From: Spirochaetaceae bacterium
GTDB taxonomy: Bacteria; Spirochaetota; Spirochaetia; Treponematales; Breznakiellaceae
Assembly (NCBI GenBank): GCA_031257995.1
Contig: JAIRNN010000245.1
Coordinates: 1-6,101 of the forward strand
Length of the DNA stretch: 6,101 nucleotides
Direction: 5' to 3'
A model generated the notes under the pieces. The model ran no database searches. It was not told the DNA's origin and saw only the letters and a list, made by a program, of their open reading frames with translations. Within the stretch, counting starts at the first letter, position 1, and every line of letters starts with the position of its first letter. The translations under genes and the position numbers were made by a program. Of the stretch, positions 1 through 5,100 are shown one piece after another.

Positions 1-284
1 ATTTCCCCGTTGCCGCCCCGCCTGATGTACTCCTCCCCGGCGTTCAGACGCTCCCCGTCAGGGAGGCGGCGGTCGCAGATAATCTGCTTCAACTGCTGCA
101 TCTCCAGGTTGTCCAGCCGCCGGTCCTGTTTTTCGTTGGCGGCGTAGAGCTCCGCGAAGGCGAAGCGTTTCAGGGCGGCCCCGACGGGCTTGATTTTTGC
201 CACCACCCCGGCGATAACGATGATCGCCGTGAAGGTTCCCGAAAACGTGTTAAACACGCTGAGCAATGCCTGCTGTAGGTCCAT
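1..284 (-). CDS. Small membrane-anchored phage protein, holin-like (partial, cut by window edge)
   Basis: Reading starts at ATG 284-282, after the strong SD GGGAGGAG, and stays open to base 1, giving 94 complete codons; the C-terminus lies outside the window. Residues about 17-30 (FTAIIVIAGVVAKI) form one short hydrophobic segment, followed by a charged stretch (residues about 45-65, AANEKQDRRLDNLEMQQ) that could form a coiled coil. The end seen, ERLNAGEEYIRRGGNGE, resembles a C-terminal motif I remember from small phage proteins that are often labelled holins or membrane proteins of unknown function. It follows the zinc-ribbon gene by 34 nt and is probably the next gene of the same train. 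Membrane location is inferred; lysis function is only a guess. An accessory membrane protein is equally possible. Confidence 0.75.
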   Translation of the reverse strand, partial: MDLQQALLSVFNTFSGTFTAIIVIAGVVAKIKPVGAALKRFAFAELYAANEKQDRRLDNLEMQQLKQIICDRRLPDGERLNAGEEYIRRGGNGE

Positions 285-318
285 GCGCTCCTCCCAAAAA
301 TAATTTGTGTCGCTGCTG

Positions 319-843
319 TCAAACCGCCCGTTCCTCCTCGCGTCGTATCCGCGCCAGAATCGGCGCTGTCATCTCGTCGTAGATGATGGATGCCGCTTTA
401 GCGAACAGGTTATTCCCCGCCTCGCTGTTCGCCGCTTTGTTTCGCTTCCGGATCTCGCTCATGTACGCCGAGAAATTAAAGGTTGCCATGCGGCCCCTCG
501 CTTCCACCTGGGACCGGCAGCAATGACACCGCTTCGTTTCGTCCCTGTGCTCGCATTCCTCCCCGCCAAAACCGGCGCTGTTCGTTTGGGGCTCGGCGAA
601 ACTGGAGCAATGCCTGCAGCTGTAGCCCTCCGGACAGTCGTTACAGCTCAAGCCGGGAACCTCGAAATTGAGCGGCCCGCACTTCGGGAGCTTCGTCGAC
701 TTCGCCACCGCCGCCCCGCGGAGAACGGCGCCGCAGTCGCAGTATTTGCGGCTTATATGCGCCGTTTTCCTGCAAACCGGGCACACCCACATGATGTTTA
801 TTGGGGGCTCATCCTGCTCTTCTTTCGCAACTTCAACCGCCAT
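319..843 (-). CDS. Cysteine-rich zinc-ribbon-like phage protein
   Basis: A 174-residue protein. ATG 843 is chosen because AGAGG lies 7 nt before it; a TTG 15 nt further upstream would include the SD. Thirteen cysteines lie in the first 109 residues: C21-x2-C24, C35-x-C37, C55, C67-x2-C70, C76-x2-C79, C97, C106-x-C108-C109. This pattern suggests two or three zinc sites, the first like a zinc ribbon. The rest (about 118-174) is cysteine-free, charged and probably helical, ending in RIRREEERAV. The start overlaps the end of the replication-protein gene by 11 nt (ATG 843, TGA 835-833), so translation is probably coupled. Position after replication genes fits a DNA- or RNA-binding accessory role, but no named family was recognised. 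Confidence 0.85.
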   Translation of the reverse strand: MAVEVAKEEQDEPPINIMWVCPVCRKTAHISRKYCDCGAVLRGAAVAKSTKLPKCGPLNFEVPGLSCNDCPEGYSCRHCSSFAEPQTNSAGFGGEECEHRDETKRCHCCRSQVEARGRMATFNFSAYMSEIRKRNKAANSEAGNNLFAKAASIIYDEMTAPILARIRREEERAV

Positions 844-1633
844 TTTCTTGCCTCTCAAAATTGGCCTTGACCGGGCCGTCTTTATAAAACTGGCTAACGC
901 CGTTTTCCAAAAATCCCATAAGGTTCCCGTAAACCCGGCCTTTTATGTCGTAAAGCTCAGGGTGGTTTTTGGTGTACCAGTAATTGGCGATTGCGTTGAA
1001 GATGTCGTTCTCAAGGCTGTAAATCGCCAACGTGTTGATAAACCGCTCCCGCCTCGCCGGGGAAATCGTAAGCAGGGTTTCCCTGGTTTCCTGGCCCGTG
1101 ATCTCTTTCCACCGGGATTTGACCGCCTCAAAGATCATGACATAGTCCTTTTCCGGGGGGCCGGTAGCGTTTGAAAGACTTGGTTTTAAAAAATCCTGAA
1201 AAGAGGCGGGCGGATTCCCATTCTCTTTTTCATTTTCATTCACATTACCATTACCATTACCATTATACATATACATTGGCGCTTTTGTTTCAATTATTTC
1301 CAATTGTTTTTCTTGAAACAATTCATCCTTAATTGTTTCATTTGTTTCAATTGTTTCCAATTGTTTTTCTTGAAACAATTCAGGCGAATTGTTTTTTTGT
1401 TTCGCATTGCCGTTCCCTTCGGGCGCGCCGCGCTTCCTGGGCATGGTATTGTCTATCATGTCTTTCATTTGAACCCATACCGCGGCCTCAAAGCCGGTTA
1501 ATTCAGGCTCGGTCCCGTTAATGCCATAGTCTACAATTATCCGGTAAAAGCGCAGTTGCTCCGATTCCGGAATCTGGTTTATCGCTTTTTGTAAAGTTTC
1601 CCCAAACACGAACATTTTATACTGTCTTGTCAC
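833..1633 (-). CDS. DUF6291-type phage replication protein with repeat-bearing linker
   Basis: A 266-residue protein. GTG 1633 is chosen because GGAGG (1644-1640) lies 6 nt upstream; ATG 1615 has no SD at normal distance. Residues 7-80 (MFVFGETLQKAINQIPESEQLRFYRI..., then a basic stretch) match my memory of DUF6291, the N-terminal domain of many phage replication or DnaD-like proteins. Residues 81-145 form a low-complexity linker with two copies of ELFQEKQLE(T/I)IET (85-97 and 104-116) followed by an Asn-Gly run. Residues about 162-255 form a second predicted helical domain (YVMIFEAVKSRWKEITG...), plausibly the part that binds helicase or DNA. I infer a replisome organiser or helicase loader, supported by the DnaG-like gene upstream. 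The linker DNA carries an AT-rich repeat cluster listed separately. Confidence 0.87.
   Translation of the reverse strand: MTRQYKMFVFGETLQKAINQIPESEQLRFYRIIVDYGINGTEPELTGFEAAVWVQMKDMIDNTMPRKRGAPEGNGNAKQKNNSPELFQEKQLETIETNETIKDELFQEKQLEIIETKAPMYMYNGNGNGNVNENEKENGNPPASFQDFLKPSLSNATGPPEKDYVMIFEAVKSRWKEITGQETRETLLTISPARRERFINTLAIYSLENDIFNAIANYWYTKNHPELYDIKGRVYGNLMGFLENGVSQFYKDGPVKANFERQENGG
1244..1261. repeat. Tandem hexamer ATTACC, three copies
   Basis: Three exact copies of ATTACC plus a degenerate fourth (ATTATA). On the coding strand they encode alternating Asn and Gly in the linker of the replication protein. Such a tract can slip, but whole hexamers keep the frame. It adjoins the larger AT-rich repeat cluster. 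Confidence 0.85.
1284..1403. repeat. AT-rich repeat cluster inside the replication gene (possible origin)
   Basis: A 42-bp sequence at 1284-1325 recurs at 1341-1382 with one mismatch (A1296 versus G1353), a period of 57 bp or 19 codons. Each copy contains a perfect inverted repeat, AATTGTTT / AAACAATT, with a 6-nt centre (1302-1323 and 1359-1380). The 9-mer AATTGTTTC occurs exactly four times (plus strand at 1331 and 1349; minus strand at 1315-1323 and 1372-1380), with one-mismatch copies at 1292, 1302, 1359 and 1387. The tract is far richer in A+T than the flanking gene. Iterated sites inside an initiator gene resemble the lambda ori inside gene O; the origin role is inferred. Confidence 0.8.
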
Positions 1634-1700
1634 GCTCCCCCTCCATGCGCCTATCCAAACACTCAATAATCTGCACCGCTACGGTGACCACCTGTATCAT
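1617..1700 (-). CDS. Possible 27-residue small protein before the replication gene
   Basis: ATG 1700 to TAA 1619-1617 encodes MIQVVTVAVQIIECLDRRME followed by a charged tail. It overlaps the GTG start of the replication gene and ends one base before that gene's alternative ATG. The frame stays open upstream through a charged stretch (KPEQKREE) but has no ATG, GTG or TTG there. Upstream GGGAAG is a weak SD. The amphipathic pattern looks protein-like, so this may be a short coupled leader gene or the tail of a decayed gene. No family recognised. Confidence 0.35.
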   Translation of the reverse strand: MIQVVTVAVQIIECLDRRMEGERDKTV

Positions 1701-1713
1701 TTCTTCCCGCTTT

Positions 1714-1735
1714 TGCTCCGGTTTAAACCGGAGCA
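1714..1735. repeat. 22-bp perfect palindrome in the intergenic gap
   Basis: Arms TGCTCCGGTTT and AAACCGGAGCA meet without a spacer, in the 147-nt gap between the DnaG-like gene and the replication gene. No T-run follows on either strand, so it is not an intrinsic terminator. A dyad this perfect suggests a binding site for a dimeric protein (operator or replication site) or a cruciform. The alternative is an RNA hairpin that shapes translation of the downstream genes. Confidence 0.7.
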
Positions 1736-1780
1736 GAAATTATGAACATAGCCTTGTAGTTTATTTGCTCCCTCCGCGTC

Positions 1781-2221
1781 CTAGAGCAGCAAACTCAATT
1801 CGTCGTCAATACGCGCTTTTTCAGCGAGTAGATCCTCAATGGAGGCTCGGTTCCGCGCCAATTCCGGGTTGGGGTTCCTCAATTCCAGAACAATTTCTGC
1901 CGCTCTGCGCTCCAGCCGTTTCTTTCGTATCTTCCTAATTCCCTCGCTCACCAGTTCATCGGGATTTTCGTAATACTTCTTCAAAACCGCCTGTTTAACA
2001 ACAAGATTGCCCAACGCTTTATTGCTTATCCGCTTTTTCAGGTCAATCAGGCTACGCCTGTCGTCTCTGAAACACTCCTCCAACGCTATAAAAAGCTCCC
2101 TGGCGTCGGGATCGTCAAAATCGTCAATGACAAGGGACGCGCGCAGCTTGGGATACAGATAGAAGTTTGCCGCTGCCGCTATGAGCAAAGAAAGCTCATC
2201 GTTCAATTTATTTTTGTTCAT
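1781..2221 (-). CDS. Stand-alone DnaG C-terminal-like (helicase-interacting) domain protein
   Basis: A 146-residue protein with ATG 2221 overlapping the upstream stop as ATGA; the SD is in GAGGAGGAGGA. The text LYPKLRASLVIDDFDDPDARELFIALEECFR (22-52), the basic stretch IRKIRKKRLERRAAEIVLELR (95-115) and the ending LLAEKARIDDELSLLL (131-146) resemble, from memory, the C-terminal region of spirochaete DnaG primase. In bacteria that region binds the replicative helicase DnaB. No zinc finger or TOPRIM catalytic part is present, and the gene is too short to hold them. I infer that the phage protein engages the host helicase, acting as a loader partner or decoy for host primase, and works with the DUF6291 protein downstream. 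An unrelated helical protein cannot be excluded without a profile search. Confidence 0.85.
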   Translation of the reverse strand: MNKNKLNDELSLLIAAAANFYLYPKLRASLVIDDFDDPDARELFIALEECFRDDRRSLIDLKKRISNKALGNLVVKQAVLKKYYENPDELVSEGIRKIRKKRLERRAAEIVLELRNPNPELARNRASIEDLLAEKARIDDELSLLL

Positions 2222-2799
2222 TCCTCCTCCTCAAAGCCCTGTATCGTGTCCTCGTCCACCCCTGACAGGTCGGGGCGCACCCGGACGCGCTGATAGTGTT
2301 CAATGTCTTCGCTATATTGGAAATACTGGGGCGGGCTCCAGTCGGACGTGCTGCCGTCAGGGTAAGCATTACGAACCGCCCACCCCCGGCTTGCCTCGCT
2401 GCCGGCCCAATCCATCGCTTCCCCCCGGTTCATCAGACGCTTGCGCTTGGGAGGGATGCGGTAGAGTCTCATAAACGATTCTATTTCATCATCAGAAAAC
2501 CTGCGCGGATTCCCTTCCCTGTCATAGAGCGTGTCGCCGTCCAGCATGGCCTTGATAGCGTCCTCCTCTTCCAGAGGACCGCCCTCTGAATAGTCCGGGT
2601 CAAACATCCAGTCTTTCCACCAGTATTCTTCGCCGTCTACAGCTAATTTGTATGTCTCGTCATCATCAACCATAGTAATTGTGGATATTTGCCCGGCATA
2701 GTCAAACATATCGGGGACAAAAGGCGGTTTATTTTTTCCATGCGCGTCCATCCACTCCTTCGACCGGATACGCACCGGGTCGCCTACTTTGTGCTTCAT
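2218..2799 (-). CDS. Acidic SH3/KOW-like phage protein
   Basis: A 193-residue protein. ATG 2799 has AGAGG 7 nt upstream. Residues 1-68 (KVGDPVRIRSKEWM... FDYAGQISTITMVDDDETYKLAVDGEEYWWKDWMF) have the spacing of a small beta-barrel of SH3/KOW type, as found in phage and regulatory proteins that bind nucleic acid or peptides. Residues 69-112 are acidic; 113-125 are basic (RIPPKRKRLMNR); 126-193 hold aromatic residues (WSPPQYFQYSEDIEHYQRVRV) and end in EEE. Its start overlaps the stop of the 15-codon ORF, and its stop overlaps the DnaG-like gene start, both as ATGA. No named family and no catalytic motif were recognised. A role with the neighbouring replication proteins is inferred from coupling only. 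Confidence 0.85.
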   Translation of the reverse strand: MKHKVGDPVRIRSKEWMDAHGKNKPPFVPDMFDYAGQISTITMVDDDETYKLAVDGEEYWWKDWMFDPDYSEGGPLEEEDAIKAMLDGDTLYDREGNPRRFSDDEIESFMRLYRIPPKRKRLMNRGEAMDWAGSEASRGWAVRNAYPDGSTSDWSPPQYFQYSEDIEHYQRVRVRPDLSGVDEDTIQGFEEEE

Positions 2800-2843
2800 T
2801 GCTTGCCTCTCATCTTTTGCAGTTCTACGAATGGCTCGTTCAT
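2796..2843 (-). CDS. 15-residue micro-ORF bridging HNH and SH3-like genes
   Basis: ATG 2843-2841 overlaps the HNH stop TGA (2842-2840), and its own TGA (2798-2796) overlaps the next ATG (2799-2797), so both junctions are ATGA. The peptide is MNEPFVELQKMRGKQ. AAGGAG lies 8 nt before the ATG. The ORF also contains the SD of the next gene. It may make a functional peptide, or it may simply carry ribosomes across a 40-nt gap between two genes. It is too short for any family assignment. Confidence 0.55.
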   Translation of the reverse strand: MNEPFVELQKMRGKQ

Positions 2844-3565
2844 GCCGTGTTCTCCTTCTTTCTTTTTGCCGCGCCGACTTGCGCCGCTTCCCGCTTTTTG
2901 CGGTTGATCAGCAGGATAAGGTCCGCAACCAGCTTGCCGGCCTTGGTTGCTTCCTTGTCCGGGAATATGAGCTTGAGGTGGTTCATTATCATAAACTCCT
3001 GCCGGGACACCAGAAGCAGGTTATCTAGATCAAAGTTTGATTTGTTGCCATCGGCGAATATAACGACATGGCCTTGAGGAACAGGCCCGTTCGCGGCTTC
3101 CCAAATTGCGATATGCTTTTTTTTCCACACGGCTTGAGCGGTTTTTATATAACAGACACCGTTAGACATACATTCGCTTCCGATTTGTTTTCTGTCTCTT
3201 CGCAGTTTATATAAATACACTATGCCATGTAACTTCCTATCGGTAACGGTATTCGAACAGTTAAATTTCCGGTTAAATTTACGCGCCAGTTCTTCATAGC
3301 TGAATAAGGAGATATTGTCTTTTATGAACTGTATTTGTTTCGGCGTGTATTTATGACAAGGCTTATTGTTTCTTTGGTAAACGCCACTGTGAAAACCGTT
3401 TCTTGCTATAACGCTGTTTACTTGCGTATAGGATAATTTAAGCCCGAAATGCTCATTGAAGAGCATTATCGTCTCTATGCGGCTTCTCCCCGGCAGTGTC
3501 TTCCTGAGGAACTCTATTTCCTCTGTACTGTAATGGTGATACCGGCCCTTCTGTTCCGTTTTAAT
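2840..3565 (-). CDS. HNH endonuclease (HNH_3-like), apparently ATT-initiated
   Basis: A 241-residue protein if it starts at ATT 3565-3563. AGGAGG (3577-3572) lies 6 nt upstream, and ATT shares a base with the upstream TAA. The frame has no ATG, GTG or TTG between its upstream stop and ATG 3466, which lacks an SD. Starting at 3466 would remove residues such as YSTEEIEFLRKTLPGRSRIE, which match the usual N-terminus of this phage family. Two tandem helix-turn-helix-like units (about 12-60 and 73-125) precede the nuclease core: H151 in KKHIAIWEAANGPVP, then GHVVIFADGNKSNFDLDNL with D172, N174, N177 and N182. The central His of classic HNH is replaced by FAD, a form I recall in phage members. The C-terminus is Lys/Arg rich. 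Likely a homing or free-standing mobile endonuclease. Confidence 0.9.
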   Translation of the reverse strand: MKTEQKGRYHHYSTEEIEFLRKTLPGRSRIETIMLFNEHFGLKLSYTQVNSVIARNGFHSGVYQRNNKPCHKYTPKQIQFIKDNISLFSYEELARKFNRKFNCSNTVTDRKLHGIVYLYKLRRDRKQIGSECMSNGVCYIKTAQAVWKKKHIAIWEAANGPVPQGHVVIFADGNKSNFDLDNLLLVSRQEFMIMNHLKLIFPDKEATKAGKLVADLILLINRKKREAAQVGAAKRKKENTA

Positions 3566-4103
3566 TGTTCGCCTCCTGTAAAACCCCCTGAATGTGGCGG
3601 GCCATTCTTTGCCGGATGTTCTGCAGGCGGCTCATGTCCGAGCGAAACCGCCTGACCCCGGTCGTGTCGCACAGCTCCTCTACGACAGCGTCTTCGGGAT
3701 TGTAGCGCATATACAATTCTCCGCGGGCAACGCATAGTTTTTCGGCGTTCAACGCCCCGGTCTCATCCTCAAAATCCGCGGATTCGTCATACGGTATATG
3801 AACGCGCCTGTTTCGCAGCTTGGCCCTGCGGCCTATCATGCCGGAATAGAGGTACGAGAAAAACGTCCACCCCTCCCCTTGGTTTATTGCTTTCCCCGGG
3901 TCGAAAAGATTTTTTATGTAGTGCATAAACACATCCGCGGCCTCGCTTTCCCGCTCCTTCGGGTCCATGATAAGGCCGTAAAACACATTCGCCATTGGCT
4001 TCCGGTATTTGTTCCAGAGCAGCTCCATGGCGCCTTTGTCGTCGTTTTTTGCCAGAACGGCAATTTCATATTCTGTCATCCCCTTGTGCTTATCCTCCCG
4101 CAT
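3561..4103 (-). CDS. Sigma-70 region-2-like protein without visible region 4
   Basis: A 180-residue protein. ATG 4103 is preferred because AAGGAGG (4118-4112) lies 8 nt upstream; ATG 4109 in the same frame is only 2 nt from it. Residues 9-105 follow the sigma-70 family region 2 layout: MTEYEIAVLAKNDDKGAMEL for the first helix, NKYRKPMANVFYGL, then ESEAADVFMHYIKNLFDP (about 53-69) where sigma factors have the core-binding and -10 recognition helices, then WTFFSYLYSGMIGRRAKLRNRR (about 79-100). Residues 106-180 lack a clear helix-turn-helix of region 4. It could be a phage sigma-like factor that redirects host polymerase, or a derivative that binds polymerase without recognising a -35 element. 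It lies 44 nt after the 86-residue gene. Confidence 0.82.
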   Translation of the reverse strand: MREDKHKGMTEYEIAVLAKNDDKGAMELLWNKYRKPMANVFYGLIMDPKERESEAADVFMHYIKNLFDPGKAINQGEGWTFFSYLYSGMIGRRAKLRNRRVHIPYDESADFEDETGALNAEKLCVARGELYMRYNPEDAVVEELCDTTGVRRFRSDMSRLQNIRQRMARHIQGVLQEANN

Positions 4104-4147
4104 CGACATAACCTCCTTACGTCAAATGGTTGTATGCGCCCCCTGCG

Positions 4148-4408
4148 TTACCTCGACAGCAGTCTAAGCGGCTTCGACTCGATCTTCTGCTCAATCTGCA
4201 TGGTTTTGTTGTTGAAATTCCGCAGGGCAAGCCGGTACAAGTTGTTTTTGATCGCTTTGTCGGCATACTCCACAACAACCTTCGCCTTGGCCAGTTCCTT
4301 CATCAGGTTCGGGCTATTCACGTCAAGGTCCGCCACTAGCTCCATCGTGTCGAGCAAAAAATCAGTAAGGTCTTTGGGCTTGTCTTTTCTGCTTTTCATC
4401 TCCTTCAT
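4148..4408 (-). CDS. Small helical phage protein of unknown function
   Basis: An 86-residue protein. ATG 4408 has AGGAGG (4420-4415) 6 nt upstream; a TTG two codons earlier abuts the SD and is rejected. The N-terminus is Lys rich (KEMKSRKDKPKD). Residues 14-55 (LTDFLLDTMELVADLDVNSPNLMKELAKAKVVVEYADKAI) look like two helices around a short acidic turn. The layout reminds me of a common group of short phage proteins with an ELKKEIERAKAV-type helix and no known function. No cysteine, catalytic or DNA-binding motif is visible. It lies between the excisionase-like gene, across a structured 135-nt gap, and the sigma-like gene. Confidence 0.8.
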   Translation of the reverse strand: MKEMKSRKDKPKDLTDFLLDTMELVADLDVNSPNLMKELAKAKVVVEYADKAIKNNLYRLALRNFNNKTMQIEQKIESKPLRLLSR

Positions 4409-4426
4409 CTCCAACCTCCTATGTTC

Positions 4427-4543
4427 TGTTTCCTCCCCCTGCAGGGGAGCATGGAGCGCGGGGGAGTTGAACCCCCGCCAGGGGCAGGAGATGACAGCAT
4501 CCCCCAGCCCGGCCGCCCCGGACGCCCCGGATATTCCGGTCAG
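4427..4543 (-). other. GC-rich structured intergenic block with tRNA T-arm-like hairpin
   Basis: No gene is supported here. On the minus strand four dyads follow one another: CCGGA-3-TCCGG (4539-4527), a 7-bp stem with loop CTGT (4504-4487), a perfect 7-bp stem with 7-nt loop TTCAACT (4478-4458), and CCCCTGCAGGGG (4447-4436). The third matches a tRNA T-arm (GGGGG TTCAACT CCCCC), followed by GCGCTCC and A as an acceptor 3' strand would be. GGGGCGT at 4528-4522 can pair with it using two G-U pairs, giving 77 nt in total. The D-arm consensus is absent and the anticodon stem does not leave a 7-nt loop, so a working tRNA is unlikely; a decayed tRNA, a tRNA mimic or another structured RNA remains possible. 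No T-run follows. Confidence 0.4.
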
Positions 4544-4933
4544 TCAACCCGCTTCACGGTTCCCCCCCTGCGCCTTGGTTTCCTCCGCGTCATGGAGAAA
4601 CGACCGCTGCCGCCCTATGACAAACCGCGGGCGGCCGTCCCGAATATGAATCGCCAGGGTGACCGTTCCGTGGCTTATCCCCTCAAGCTCCTTTTCAAGA
4701 GATTTCAGGATGCCCGGCGGTATGATATGCCCTTTCTTGGGGGTTTCCGGGACTTCCGGGGTTTCCCACTCCTCCATGAAACGCCCGCCGATAAACGTTT
4801 CCAAATCCTCGCGGTTAAACCGCACAACGCCGCCTATCTGGCGGCCTTTGAGCTCCCCCTTGGCTATCGCCCGGGTAATGGTCATCGTGGACACGCTCAA
4901 AAGACGCGCCGCGTCTTTTCTGCTATAGAGCAT
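4544..4933 (-). CDS. Excisionase-like HTH protein with DUF2292-like C-terminal part
   Basis: A 129-residue protein. ATG 4933 has AAAGGAGG 5 nt upstream; the longer frame reading back to 5032 crosses the leader terminator and is not used. Residues 1-49 (MLYSRKDAARLLSVSTMTITRAIAKGELKGRQIGGVVRFNREDLETFI) are a typical MerR-like/excisionase DNA-binding domain: two helices, then a wing ending in the RFNREDLETFI motif. Residues 50-70 form a Pro/Glu linker. Residues 74-113 (ILKSLEKELEGISHGTVTLAIHIRDGRPRFV) resemble DUF2292, a small domain of unknown function. First gene of the long minus-strand train, so an early regulator or excisionase is likely; no integrase is visible here. It is expressed behind leader B, which contains a terminator. 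Confidence 0.88.
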   Translation of the reverse strand: MLYSRKDAARLLSVSTMTITRAIAKGELKGRQIGGVVRFNREDLETFIGGRFMEEWETPEVPETPKKGHIIPPGILKSLEKELEGISHGTVTLAIHIRDGRPRFVIGRQRSFLHDAEETKAQGGNREAG

Positions 4934-4963
4934 GGCTTCCTCCTTTGGACGCTTCCTGCCAAT

Positions 4964-4997
4964 AAAAAAGCCCCTTGGGTTGACGGTCCCGCGGGGC
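4964..4997 (-). terminator. Intrinsic terminator in the leader of the excisionase-like gene
   Basis: GCCCC (4997-4993) pairs with GGGGC (4974-4970); inside, GGG/CCC adds three pairs after a 2x2 internal loop, leaving the 8-nt loop ACCGTCAA. Six T residues follow directly (4969-4964). No gene ends upstream on this strand inside the window, so it is more likely an attenuator of the gene it precedes than the end of a transcript. Confidence 0.72.
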
Positions 4998-5042
4998 AAG
5001 CTGCTTGCGAAAGCCGCCCGGAAGTCCGTCAAACCTTCCGGG
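4964..5042 (-). promoter_or_regulatory. Leader B: three-hairpin attenuator with complementary loops
   Basis: Read on the minus strand. P1: CCCGGAAG (5042-5035) pairs with CTTCCGGG (5024-5017) around the 10-nt loop GTTTGACGGA. P2: GCTT-TCGC-AAGC (5014-5003). P3: terminator stem described separately (4997-4970), with loop ACCGTCAA, then T6. TTGACGG in the P1 loop (5032-5026) is the exact complement of CCGTCAA in the P3 loop (4986-4980). Pairing of these loops before the terminator closes would favour read-through into the excisionase-like gene, whose ATG is 30 nt after the T-run. Mechanism inferred. Confidence 0.6.
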
Positions 5043-5048
5043 GGGCTC

Positions 5049-5077
5049 TTGATTACTCTTTAAGTGTGATATATTAT
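5049..5077 (+). promoter_or_regulatory. Promoter for the small HTH gene
   Basis: TTGATT (5049-5054), a 17-nt spacer and TATTAT (5072-5077) fit the sigma-70 consensus at 5/6 in the -35 and 5/6 in the -10. The -10 lies inside operator-like palindrome O1. A start near 5084 would give a leader of about 60 nt before ATG 5145, or an almost leaderless message for ATG 5085. Confidence 0.65.
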
Positions 5078-5084
5078 CGCACTT
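5062..5084. promoter_or_regulatory. Operator-like palindrome O1
   Basis: AAGTGTGATA and TATCGCACTT are inverted 10-bp arms with one mismatch around TAT. The core is GTGAT-N5-ATCGC. It covers the -10 of the plus-strand promoter and the spacer of the minus-strand TTGACA element, where a dimeric repressor could control both directions. The small HTH protein beside it is a natural candidate. Confidence 0.65.
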
Positions 5085-5091
5085 ATGTCAA
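5063..5091 (-). promoter_or_regulatory. Possible promoter of the minus-strand gene train
   Basis: A perfect TTGACA (5091-5086) is followed at 17 nt by CACACT (5068-5063), which matches the -10 consensus at only three positions. It would start RNA near 5056, shortly before leader B. The weak -10 means it may need an activator or a different sigma factor. Confidence 0.42.
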
Positions 5092-5100
5092 GAAAAATTT

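Noticed and set aside
668..1174. 168-codon plus-strand open frame, with similar plus frames at 307-870 and 1627-1938
   Set aside because: All lie opposite supported minus-strand genes with SDs and coupled junctions, and have no recognisable domains.
3514..3735. 73-codon minus-strand frame over the sigma-like/HNH junction
   Set aside because: It overlaps the sigma-like gene in another frame and its Arg-rich product has no family features.
4427..4543. CRISPR-like or terminator array in the GC-rich gap
   Set aside because: The dyads differ from each other, are unevenly spaced and lack T-runs or repeated units.
3798..4649. 283-codon plus-strand open frame
   Set aside because: It is antisense to the sigma-like and 86-residue genes, which have good SDs and family-like sequence; the translation is low in recognisable structure.
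4544..5032. Longer form of the excisionase-like protein starting at 5032
   Set aside because: The extra 33 codons would be encoded by the hairpins and T-run of leader B, have no SD, and precede an ATG with an excellent SD.
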